Source: Myxococcota bacterium
GTDB taxonomy: Bacteria; Myxococcota_A; UBA9160; SMWR01
Direction of reading: 5' to 3'
Length of the DNA: 64,000 nucleotides
NCBI GenBank assembly: GCA_039030075.1
Contig: JBCCEW010000008.1
Span: 1-64,000, forward strand
Shown here: piece by piece, positions 29,137 to 36,924 of the stretch
Layout: each line of letters starts with the position of its first letter
Position numbering within the stretch: position 1 is the stretch's first letter
The notes under the pieces: model-generated
The model's input: only the letters and a program-made list of their open reading frames with translations
Told to the model about the DNA's origin: nothing
The model's database searches: none
Position numbers and translations under genes: made by a program

Positions 29137-29161
29137 GCCGGTGGAAGCGCACCGTCGGAGC

Positions 29162-29190
29162 TTGACAGCTCCCGGGGCCTGAGGGATCTT
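29162..29190 (+). promoter_or_regulatory. Candidate promoter of acpP
   Basis: A full-consensus -35 element TTGACA (29162-29167) is followed after 17 bases by GATCTT (29185-29190), a weak -10. It lies in the 252-base gap before acpP, which otherwise shows no gene. Confidence 0.33.
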
Positions 29191-29388
29191 GCCCAGCGCG
29201 GGGTGACTCGGAGTCAGACGGACGCGATCGGGAACCAAACCCGGTTCGCACCGTCGGAAGACGGCCGAGCAGCAAGAGATCGATTTCTTCAGCGTGTTCG
29301 CGCGCCAGTCCTGGCGTCACAACGCGGTGGCCATTTCCGACCGGCTCACGCCGGAACGCATCGTCCGAGGAACACGAAGAGGCCCATC

Positions 29389-29628
29389 ATGAGCGACGCC
29401 ATCGAAGCGCAGGTCCGCACCATTCTCGCCCAGCAGCTCGGCTTGGAGCTGGCAGAGGTGATCCCGGAAGCCAACATCCTCGATGACCTGGGTGCTGATT
29501 CCCTCGACGTGGTCGAGATGGTCATGAGTCTCGAGGAAGCCTTCGACATCGAAGTACCCGACGACCAGATCGAGGGCATGCGTACGATCGCCGATGTCGA
29601 GCGCTACGTCGTCGACGCGATGGCCTAG
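29389..29628 (+). CDS. acpP: Acyl carrier protein
   Basis: A 79-residue acidic ACP. The phosphopantetheine site is the Ser in LGADSLDVVEMVMSLEE, and the four-helix pattern is complete. It carries acyl chains in fatty acid and lipid A synthesis. No fab genes flank it in this window, which is uncommon for the main ACP; the sequence is otherwise a canonical housekeeping ACP. GAAGAGG precedes the ATG. It lies just ahead of polA. Confidence 0.95.
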   Translation: MSDAIEAQVRTILAQQLGLELAEVIPEANILDDLGADSLDVVEMVMSLEEAFDIEVPDDQIEGMRTIADVERYVVDAMA

Positions 29629-29702
29629 CCAGGCGATCTCTCCCTTCGTTCGAGCGATTCCCAAGGGCCGCCGACGGCCGCGGGCGGGGCTACGCTGTCG
29701 CC

Positions 29703-32369
29703 GTGGCTGAGACCTCCCGAGCCGTTTTCGTCGACGGCACCAACGCCTTGTACCGCGCGTTCTTTGCGCCCATGCCCGACCTGCGCGCGCCCGACGGCAC
29801 GCCGACCAAGGCCGTCCTCGTCTTCACCAACATGTTGTTGAAGACGCTGCGCGAGGAGGCGCCCGACTACTGCGCGGTGGTCTTCGACGCGCGCGGCAAG
29901 ACCTTTCGTCACAAGCTCTACGACGACTACAAGGCCGGGCGCGACGCCCAGCCCGAGGATCTCTCGGCCCAGATGCCGCTGGCCCACGAGGTGGTGCGCG
30001 CCCTGGCACTGCCCGTCCTCGAGGTGCCCGACGTCGAGGCCGATGACGTCATCGCCACGCTGGTTCGCAGCGCGCCGAAGGATACGCAGGTGTCGGTGGT
30101 CTCGACCGACCGCGACCTGATGCAGCTCGTGAGCGAACGCGTGCAGCTGCTGGATGGCATTCGCGACCGCCGCTACGGCCCCGAGGAGGTCGAGGCGCGC
30201 TTCGGCGTTCCGCCCGAGCAGGTCCTCGACGTGCGCGCGCTGGTCGGGGACAAGAGCGACAACATCCCCGGGGTCAAGGGGATCGGCGAGAAGGGCGCCG
30301 CCCAGCTGATCCAGACCTACGGCGACCTCGAGAACCTGATCGCCCATGCGGACGAGATCAAGGCGAAGCGCGCACGGGAGGCGCTGCAGAACCTCGCCGA
30401 TGACGCGCGGCTGTCGAAGCGACTCGCCACGCTCAAGGAAGACGTTGCGCTTCCCGAGTCCTTCGAGGCCTTGCGCCGGGGGGATCCCGATCGCGACACG
30501 CTGCGCGCGCTCTACGAGCGGCTCGGCTTCGTGCGGCTGCTCGAGAGCCTGGACGCCGACGGCGGCGCGCCGGCGGCACCCGACAAGACCGACGTCGCGG
30601 TCGAGACCCTCCGCGATGCAAAGGCGGTCGCGGGGCTGGCGAAGCAGGTTGCCCAGTGGCCACAGGCTGCGCTCGTGGCGGTCGACAGCGGCGGCAGCGC
30701 CGTGGCGGGCGAGCTCTTCGGCGTCGCACTGGCGAAGGACGCCGACCAGGCGTGGTACGTCCCCGTCGGTGGAGGCGGCCCGGACTTCGAGTCGCTCGCG
30801 ACCGCACTCGAGCCCGTTCTGGCGGGGAAGGTGGGCTGGGTCTCGAATGACACCAAGCGGCTCCAGTGCCTGTTCGCGGAACAGGGCCGCCCGCTCCCCG
30901 CCCCGCATTTCGACGTCGGTATCGCGGGCCAGCTCCTCGACGCATCGGGACCCCAGGGCGTGGAGCCCCTCGCGAAGGCCGTGCTCGGACGCACCGTGCG
31001 CAGCTGGGAAGACCTCGCGGGCCGTGGCGCGAAAGCGACGCCGGCGGCCGAGCTCCCGATCGAAGCGCTCTCGGGCTGGACCGGCGAGCAGGCGGCGGCG
31101 GTCGCCGCTCTGGTCGCGCCGCTCTCCGAGCGTCTCGAGGGGCTCGGCCTCTGGTCGCTCTTCGAAGACGTGGAGCTGCCGCTCACCCGCGTGCTGGCCG
31201 GGATGGAGCGTCACGGCGTGCGCGTCGACGAGGCCGTCCTGGCCCAGCTCTCGACCGAGTACGCGGGGCAGCTCGCGTCGATCGAGAAGGACATCTACGC
31301 CTCCGCCGAGGAGGAGTTTCTGATCTCGTCTCCGAAGCAGCTCCAGCGCATCCTCTTCGAGAAGCTGAAGCTGCCGGTGATCAAGAAGACGAAGACCGGT
31401 TACTCGACCGACGAAGGAGTGCTCGAGCAACTCGCCGAGCAGCACCCGCTGCCTGCCCAGATCCTCGCCTACCGACGGCTGTCGAAGCTGGTGAGCACCT
31501 ACGTCGATGCGCTGCCACCGCTGATCGATGCGGGAACGGGTCGGGTGCACCCGACGTTCCACCAGCTGGGCGCCGCGACCGGACGTCTGTCGGCGACCCA
31601 GCCCAATGTGCAGAACATCCCGATCCGGACGGAGGAGGGCGTGCGGATCCGCGAAGCCTTCGTGCCGGCGGAGGGCTGCGTCCTGGCCTCGGCCGACTAC
31701 TCCCAGGTCGAGCTGCGGATCCTGGCCCACTTTTCGAAGGACCCCAGCCTGATCGCAGCTTTCGAGCGCGGCGACGACATCCATCGGCAGACGGCGTCCG
31801 AAGTCTGGGAGGTCACCCCCGAAGAGGTGTCCTCGGACCAGCGTGCGCGCGCGAAAGCGGTGAACTTCGGCATCATCTACGGGCTGTCGTCCTTCGGCCT
31901 CGCCAACCAACTCGGGATCGCGAACGCGGAAGCCCAGGAGACGATCGACACCTACTTCGCACGCTATCCCGGCGTGCGCCGCTTCATCGACGAGACCATC
32001 GACCAGGCGAAGCACGATGGCGCGGTGCGCACCCTGCTCGGGCGACGCCGCGCACTTCCCGACCTGGGTTCGAGGAATCGCGCCCTGCGGCAGGCCGCCG
32101 AACGCATGGCGGTGAACACGGTGATCCAGGGGACCGCGGCCGATCTCATCAAACGGGCGATGCTCGATGTCGAAGCCCGTCTCTTCGAGATGGACAGTCG
32201 CGCTCGGCTGATCCTCCAGGTCCACGACGAACTCGTCCTCGAGGTGCCCGAGGCCGAGGCCGACGGTGTGTCCGGCGCAGTACGTGAAGTGATGGAGGCC
32301 GGCCTGCCGTTCGCCGTTCCGCTGCTGGTGGAGGTCGGGGTCGGCTCGAACTGGCGCGAGGCCCACTGA
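29703..32369 (+). CDS. polA: DNA polymerase I
   Basis: An 888-residue family A polymerase: 5'-3' exonuclease/flap domain (about 1-285, with DADDVIATL-type and GDKSDNIPGVKGIG motifs), a vestigial 3'-5' exonuclease domain (about 300-480) and the polymerase domain (about 485-888; motif A SADYSQVELR at 663-672, motif B RAKAVNFGIIYG at about 717-728, motif C VHDE). In the middle domain the DxE pair reads DSG (Asp328), and the later metal Asp residues are not found, so proofreading is probably lost. The GTG start is 74 bases after acpP. Confidence 0.96.
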   Translation: MAETSRAVFVDGTNALYRAFFAPMPDLRAPDGTPTKAVLVFTNMLLKTLREEAPDYCAVVFDARGKTFRHKLYDDYKAGRDAQPEDLSAQMPLAHEVVRALALPVLEVPDVEADDVIATLVRSAPKDTQVSVVSTDRDLMQLVSERVQLLDGIRDRRYGPEEVEARFGVPPEQVLDVRALVGDKSDNIPGVKGIGEKGAAQLIQTYGDLENLIAHADEIKAKRAREALQNLADDARLSKRLATLKEDVALPESFEALRRGDPDRDTLRALYERLGFVRLLESLDADGGAPAAPDKTDVAVETLRDAKAVAGLAKQVAQWPQAALVAVDSGGSAVAGELFGVALAKDADQAWYVPVGGGGPDFESLATALEPVLAGKVGWVSNDTKRLQCLFAEQGRPLPAPHFDVGIAGQLLDASGPQGVEPLAKAVLGRTVRSWEDLAGRGAKATPAAELPIEALSGWTGEQAAAVAALVAPLSERLEGLGLWSLFEDVELPLTRVLAGMERHGVRVDEAVLAQLSTEYAGQLASIEKDIYASAEEEFLISSPKQLQRILFEKLKLPVIKKTKTGYSTDEGVLEQLAEQHPLPAQILAYRRLSKLVSTYVDALPPLIDAGTGRVHPTFHQLGAATGRLSATQPNVQNIPIRTEEGVRIREAFVPAEGCVLASADYSQVELRILAHFSKDPSLIAAFERGDDIHRQTASEVWEVTPEEVSSDQRARAKAVNFGIIYGLSSFGLANQLGIANAEAQETIDTYFARYPGVRRFIDETIDQAKHDGAVRTLLGRRRALPDLGSRNRALRQAAERMAVNTVIQGTAADLIKRAMLDVEARLFEMDSRARLILQVHDELVLEVPEAEADGVSGAVREVMEAGLPFAVPLLVEVGVGSNWREAH

Positions 32370-32523
32370 GGCGATCCGCCGGTTGCTCGGGACACGTTGC
32401 GCTCGGGCCGGCCTGATGCACCATGGCCCTTCCCGCGGAGCCAGCCCGGCTCTCCCGCGGGGATCGCGACCCGAATCCGAGGATCCAGGGGCGCGTCCCA
32501 GGGCCCTGAGGAGAACTCGACCG

Positions 32524-33183
32524 TTGGCGAAGCGCGCTCCGGGCCCCCCCACCGACGATCGTCCCCAGGAGAACTGGACCGACGAGGAAGCGATCGCCGG
32601 CGCGCGCGAGGGCGATCATCGGGCGTTCAAGGTGCTCGTCCAGCGCTACCAGGGCCGGGCCTACGGGCTGGCGCTGCGCATCCTGGGCGACCCGGACCGG
32701 GCCCGGGATGCGGTTCAGGAGTCCTTCCTGAAGGCCTATTCGGCCCTCGACCGCTTCGAGGGGCGCTCCGCCTTCTACACCTGGCTCTACCGGTTGGTCT
32801 TCAATCAGTGCATCGACATGAAGCGGCGCGACAAGACGGCGGGCCACCTGGAGTGGGACGACGAGGTCGCCCGCCAGGTGGTGCCGAGCTTCGAGGTCGG
32901 GCCCGGGGTCTCGGGCCTGGCGGACCCGGCCCACGAGGTCCACCGGGTCCAATTGCGTGAGGCTTTGGCGAAGGCGATCGAATCCCTGCCCGACGACGCG
33001 CGTCGTACGCTCGTCATGCGCGAAGTGGATGGTCTCTCCTACGCCGAAATCGCCAAAGCGCTCGAGATCCCGAAGGGGACCGTCATGAGCCGCCTCCACC
33101 ACGCGCGACGCAGGGTCCGCAAGGCCCTGATCGAAGCCGGCGTCGTGGAAGGGGAACCCGAGAAGAGCGGAGACGCGGCATGA
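32524..33183 (+). CDS. ECF/RpoE-type RNA polymerase sigma factor
   Basis: A 219-residue sigma-70 family protein with region 2 (about 20-95: HRAFKVLVQRYQGRAYGLALRI, DAVQESFLKAYSAL, FYTWLYRL) and region 4 (about 145-200: LPDDARRTLVMREVDGLSYAEIA, PKGTVMSRLHHAR). I start it at the TTG preceded by GAGGAGAA about nine bases upstream. It overlaps the next gene by ATGA, as sigma/anti-sigma pairs do. It resembles RpoE-like envelope stress sigmas; no self-promoter motif was found. Confidence 0.9.
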   Translation: MAKRAPGPPTDDRPQENWTDEEAIAGAREGDHRAFKVLVQRYQGRAYGLALRILGDPDRARDAVQESFLKAYSALDRFEGRSAFYTWLYRLVFNQCIDMKRRDKTAGHLEWDDEVARQVVPSFEVGPGVSGLADPAHEVHRVQLREALAKAIESLPDDARRTLVMREVDGLSYAEIAKALEIPKGTVMSRLHHARRRVRKALIEAGVVEGEPEKSGDAA

Positions 33184-33674
33184 GCGAGCGCATTCCCGAT
33201 TCCGTCCGCCTCCGGATCGAGGCCTACCACGACGAGGAGCTGTCCCGGTTCGGCCGCTGGCGCTTCGAGCGGGCGATGCGCCGCGATCCCGAGTTGCGCG
33301 TGGAGTTGCACCACCTGCGCAATCAGCGCCTCGCCCTCCAGAACCAGCTGCAGACCGAGGCCTTCGACATCTGGGACGAGATCGAGGAGCGCCTGCCGCC
33401 GGCAGCGCCGGCTCCCGTGGTCGAGGAGGCCCCGGGCTGGGATTGGGGGCTCGGCCGCTTCGGCTGGCCCGGCGCGGCCGTTGCCGCCACTGCCGTGGTC
33501 GCCGCGGTGTTCGCCTTCGGGGGGGCCGAGCCCGAGGCGCCGCCGGGGGGTATCGTCTCGTGGATCGACACCGGGGGCCACGACGTCATGCTGCTGCAGG
33601 GGGCGCCCGATACGACGATCATCTGGGTGGTCGGCGGGCCGACGACCCAGACTCCCACCGGAGGCACGCGATGA
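33180..33674 (+). CDS. Putative anti-sigma factor, single membrane span
   Basis: A 164-residue protein with a cytoplasmic N-terminal helical half (about 1-90), one membrane helix (about 96-114) and a short periplasmic end. The start EAYHDEELSRFGRWRFERAM resembles the helix preceding the membrane span in zinc-less anti-sigma factors; the HxxxCxxC zinc motif is absent. Its ATGA overlap with the ECF sigma gene is the main reason for the call. It overlaps the exported-protein gene by ATGA too. Confidence 0.68.
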   Translation: MSERIPDSVRLRIEAYHDEELSRFGRWRFERAMRRDPELRVELHHLRNQRLALQNQLQTEAFDIWDEIEERLPPAAPAPVVEEAPGWDWGLGRFGWPGAAVAATAVVAAVFAFGGAEPEAPPGGIVSWIDTGGHDVMLLQGAPDTTIIWVVGGPTTQTPTGGTR

Positions 33675-34150
33675 TCCTGGGTGCGCCCACGCAGACCCGC
33701 CGTTTCCACCCGCTCCGCGGCTGGGCCCTTCTGCTCGTGTGCGCTCTGGCCGGGTTCGGCGCGGTCGCATCGGCCGAGGATGCTGAAGAGGTGCCGGTCA
33801 ACGTAATCGTCGTCCACACCTCCGACGAGGCCGGCGGAGTCGATCCCCGGGCGAAGGACCTCGACGCGAAGCTGAAGGGCCAGCTCCGCTACAACCGCAT
33901 GAAGGTGCTCCGCGAAGAGCGCGTGAACCTCAAGATGGACCAGGTGGGGACGATCCCGCTGCCCGATGGCCGCGCGGTGCGCGTTCAGCCCCTGCACAAG
34001 GGAAAGCAGGGCGTGCTGATGGCGGTCGACGTCGAGGACACCGTGAAGCTCGACGCGCGCGCCCCGAACCACCACAAGGTCGTGATCGGCGCGGGCGAGT
34101 ACGAGGACGGGAACCTCGCCATCTCCATCGAACCCGACTACGCCGAGTAG
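33671..34150 (+). CDS. Exported protein of unknown function
   Basis: A 159-residue protein with a signal peptide (about 1-36, ending VASAED) and a mature domain of about 120 residues that looks beta-rich (VNVIVVHTSDE, VNLKMDQVGTIPL, VLMAVDVEDTVKL). I do not recognise the family. It is the third gene of the sigma/anti-sigma cassette and shares its transcript, so it may be a periplasmic sensor or effector of that system. There is no lipobox. Confidence 0.72.
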   Translation: MILGAPTQTRRFHPLRGWALLLVCALAGFGAVASAEDAEEVPVNVIVVHTSDEAGGVDPRAKDLDAKLKGQLRYNRMKVLREERVNLKMDQVGTIPLPDGRAVRVQPLHKGKQGVLMAVDVEDTVKLDARAPNHHKVVIGAGEYEDGNLAISIEPDYAE

Positions 34151-34488
34151 ACCCGGTTCGCGCCCATCCGCCGCCGGCGAGGCCCGGCCGCCACCCCGGC
34201 AAAGTGCCCCTCGCCGCCAAGGCCCGGAAAGAGCGGCCAAGCCACGTCGGGGCCGGTCCTTCTTGGGTCCAAACGCCCCCATTCTCGTTGGTGCGCGGGG
34301 CGGGCTCGAAACTTTTCGCACTCTCTTTGACACCTACTGGCGCAGAGAGCCACATCCCTATCAGACAGCAAAATATCCCCTTCCCAGGGAGGCCCGGGGT
34401 TCCACCTCGGGCCGTTCCTGTTTCTGGGGCCCGCTGTCGATCCGGCTGCGCCGGGGGGGCGACCGCCTCGAGGGCGCTGGAACGCGCG
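34151..34488. other. Convergent intergenic region with AT-rich patch and hairpins
   Basis: The region separates the sigma cassette from convergent egtD. Bases about 34300-34390 are clearly less GC-rich than their surroundings and contain a TTGACA and a weak CTCTCT/AGAGAG hairpin. A strong GC hairpin follows at 34391-34413. No convincing ORF or known RNA family is seen (no SRP, tmRNA or RNase P signature). Confidence 0.5.
34391..34413. terminator. Probable terminator hairpin between convergent genes
   Basis: The nine-pair stem GGCCCGGGG and CCTCGGGCC (one G-U pair) has a five-base loop. On the plus strand GTTCCTGTTTCT follows, a modest T-rich tail. It could end the sigma-cassette transcript, or serve both directions. 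Confidence 0.45.
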
Positions 34489-35484
34489 TCAGGCGAGCGA
34501 GAGCAGGTTGAGGCTGTAGCGGCCCTTCGTGTCGAGCCAACGCTCGGACAGGACGAGCCCGGCGCGCCCCGCCAGGTCCACGACTTCGCCCTCCGAGTAC
34601 TTCGTAGAGTCCTCGGTGTGGATGAAGTCGCCCGCTTCGAATCGGTAGCCGCGGTCGAGGGCTTCGATGCGAACCTCACTCGAGCGTTCGCAGAGAAGGC
34701 CGAGCTCCACGCGGCCACCGTTGTCGATCACGCGCGCGCGGTGTCGCCAGGCGTCGAGCTCGAAGTCGCCTCCGAGCTCCCGATTGATCCGCGTGAGCAG
34801 GTTCTTGTTGAAACGCGCCGTGACGCCCTGCGGGTCGTCGTAAGCGTCCTCGAGGGTCGCGGTGTCCTTGCGGAGGTCGATCCCCAGCAGCAGGCGATCG
34901 TCTTCGGACATCTGCGCGCGCATGCCGCTCACGAACTGCAGCGCTTGCTCCCGCGTGAAGTTGCCAATGTTCGAGCCGAGCCAGGCGATCAGCTTGGGTT
35001 GGCGGGTTTCGCGGCCGACATGATGCAGGCCTTCGCGATACTCCCCGGCGATCGCCAGGATCTCGAGGGCCCCGTAGTCGGCGAGTAGCGCCTTCGCCGA
35101 GTCGTCGAGCATGGTGCGCGAGATGTCGACGGGGACGTAGCGAAGCCGACCCTGGCGGCGCAGGAACGCTTCGATCAGCAGGCGCGTCTTCGTGGAGCTC
35201 CCGCTCCCGAGTTCGGCCAGGGTGGAAGGGGTCGGGCAGGCGGCCACGATGGCGTCCGCGTGCTGCTCGAGGATCTCGTGCTCGGCGCGGGTGAGGTAGT
35301 ACTCGGGAAGCTCGCAGATCTCCTCGAAGAGCTCGGATCCGAGCTCGTCGTAGAGAAAGCGGCAGGGGAGGGTACGTGGCTCTTTCCCGAGCCCGTCGGC
35401 GACGGCGCTGGCGAAGGAGTCCTGCGCTTCGGTGACCTCACCCTCGATCCATTCGTAGCGCGGCGATCGCTGCGCTCTCGGCAT
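34489..35484 (-). CDS. egtD: L-histidine N-alpha-methyltransferase (EgtD-like)
   Basis: A 331-residue EgtD-type methyltransferase. It shows FLYDELGSELFEEICELPEYY, the SAM-binding LGSGSSTKTRLLIE, and WLGSNIGNF, all features of the family that trimethylates His to hercynine in ergothioneine synthesis. The ATG is set by GGAGG about five bases upstream; an upstream GTG/ATG extension is unlikely. egtB, the sulfoxide synthase partner, is not adjacent, so hercynine itself or an unlinked pathway may be involved. Confidence 0.87.
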   Translation of the reverse strand: MPRAQRSPRYEWIEGEVTEAQDSFASAVADGLGKEPRTLPCRFLYDELGSELFEEICELPEYYLTRAEHEILEQHADAIVAACPTPSTLAELGSGSSTKTRLLIEAFLRRQGRLRYVPVDISRTMLDDSAKALLADYGALEILAIAGEYREGLHHVGRETRQPKLIAWLGSNIGNFTREQALQFVSGMRAQMSEDDRLLLGIDLRKDTATLEDAYDDPQGVTARFNKNLLTRINRELGGDFELDAWRHRARVIDNGGRVELGLLCERSSEVRIEALDRGYRFEAGDFIHTEDSTKYSEGEVVDLAGRAGLVLSERWLDTKGRYSLNLLSLA

Positions 35485-35594
35485 CTCACCTCCGGAGCGC
35501 GGGATCATGCACCTCTCGGCCACCGGACGCAAGCAGCCCCCGTGCTCCGTCGGAGCGGTAGCATGAAGCGGCGCGCCGCGTGCCCCGAGGCTCG

Positions 35595-36206
35595 ATGAAT
35601 ACCCCTGCCCACGTCCTGGTGAACCTCGCGGTGCTCGACCGCTGGGCACCGCCGATGGTCCGTCGCTGGATCGCTGCCGGGGCCGTGCTGCCCGACCTGC
35701 CGATGTTCTTCTTCTACGCGTGGCAGCGCGTGCTCGGGCGACCCGACCGCGAAATCTGGGGCAGCCTCTACTTCGAAGCGGGTTGGCAACACTTCTTCGA
35801 CGCCTTCAACTCGGTCCCGATCTTCCTCGCGTTGGCGATCGGGGCGTACACGACGAAGCGCTGGGGTGTCTGGTGGCTCTCGTTGAGCGTGCTCTTGCAT
35901 TGTCTCGGCGACGCCTTCCTCCACCGCGAAGACGGACACCGGCATCTGTGGCCGCTCTCCGACGCGCGCTTCATGAGCCCGGTCTCGTATTGGGACCCGG
36001 CCCATCACGGAGTCTGGGGGAACGGCTTCGAGACCTTCGCGCTGCTGGCGTCGGTGTGGCTGCTGTGGCCCCGCTTCGGCGTGCGCGGGCGCGCGCTGCT
36101 CGGTCTCTTTGCCAGCGTCTCGATCGCGATCTGGCTCGGCTTCTACGTGCTCGGCGTGTTCGGGCCCGAGGTCGGCGCATGCCCCGACGGGCAGCCCACC
36201 TGCTGA
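35595..36206 (+). CDS. Multi-spanning membrane protein, possible YdjM-like metal hydrolase
   Basis: A 203-residue protein with about five membrane segments. Conserved-looking His and Asp residues cluster as in membrane-bound metal-dependent hydrolases of the YdjM type: NTPAHVLVNLA near the start, GAVLPDLP, then LHCLGDAFLHREDGHRH and WDPAHHG. The substrate is unknown. It is divergent from egtD with a 110-base gap. The family call is tentative, based on the His/Asp pattern only. Confidence 0.62.
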   Translation: MNTPAHVLVNLAVLDRWAPPMVRRWIAAGAVLPDLPMFFFYAWQRVLGRPDREIWGSLYFEAGWQHFFDAFNSVPIFLALAIGAYTTKRWGVWWLSLSVLLHCLGDAFLHREDGHRHLWPLSDARFMSPVSYWDPAHHGVWGNGFETFALLASVWLLWPRFGVRGRALLGLFASVSIAIWLGFYVLGVFGPEVGACPDGQPTC

Positions 36207-36218
36207 CGCGCGTGGGGC

Positions 36219-36836
36219 CTAGCCGGCCGGCGCATGCGGCAGCAGCACCTTCAGGGCCATGCCGCGCCGGGTCGACTCGGCGTCGATTTTCGCGTCCTGG
36301 GCACGGGCCGCGGTGAGCGGGTCGACGTGGAGCGTGACGTCCCCGCTGTGGACGACGAAGTCGCTGGGGTCGGAAGGCGAGATCACGAGTCGTGCCTGGT
36401 GGCGGGCGTCGACCAGGAGGCGCAGCACCTGATCCGGGGGCGCTTGAGACAGGCCCTGGACGAGCGCACCGGTGGCGGTCTCGCTGATCTCGATCGTGGG
36501 CGCCGTCGCATTCTCGGTGTCGAGGCCGAAGAGCGTGTGCAGCTCTCGACTGTCGTAGAGCTCGGTGATGATGTCGCAGCCTCCGACGAACTCGCCCTTC
36601 ACGTAGAGCTGGGGGATCGTCGGCCATTCACTGAACTCCTTGATGCCGGCACGGAGTTCCGGATCCGAGAGCACGTCGCGCGTCTCGTAGTCGGCGACCA
36701 GCTGGTCGAGGAGCTGCACCACGGTGGCGGAGAATCCGCATTGGGGTGCTCCGCGCTCGCCCTTCATGAAGAGCAGTACGGGGTGGTTGTCGACGAGCTC
36801 TTGAATGCGCTGACGGGTGGCTTCTTCCAACGGCAT
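36219..36836 (-). CDS. CGFS monothiol glutaredoxin fused to an A-type (IscA/HesB)-like domain without cysteines
   Basis: A 205-residue protein. Residues about 1-110 are a Grx4-type monothiol glutaredoxin: FMKGERGAPQCGFS (active Cys), WPTIPQLYVKGEFVGGCDI. Residues about 120-195 resemble an A-type Fe-S carrier (PTIEISETATGAL, VHSGDVTLHVDPLTAARA, AKIDAE), but none of its three usual Cys is present. CGFS glutaredoxins bridge [2Fe-2S] clusters and pass them on. I start at the MPLEEAT Met, not at longer upstream possibilities. Confidence 0.87.
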   Translation of the reverse strand: MPLEEATRQRIQELVDNHPVLLFMKGERGAPQCGFSATVVQLLDQLVADYETRDVLSDPELRAGIKEFSEWPTIPQLYVKGEFVGGCDIITELYDSRELHTLFGLDTENATAPTIEISETATGALVQGLSQAPPDQVLRLLVDARHQARLVISPSDPSDFVVHSGDVTLHVDPLTAARAQDAKIDAESTRRGMALKVLLPHAPAG

Positions 36837-36924
36837 CGCGCAAGGGTAACGCGACGGGTCGAGGCCCGCCGATCCGCCCCGAGCGCGGGGCCGGGCCACG
36901 CTCCGTGGGCGCTACCGTCCCGGC

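Noticed and set aside
34327-34364. TTGACA as a promoter in the convergent gap
   Set aside because: No -10 element at 16-18 bases, and no gene downstream to use it.
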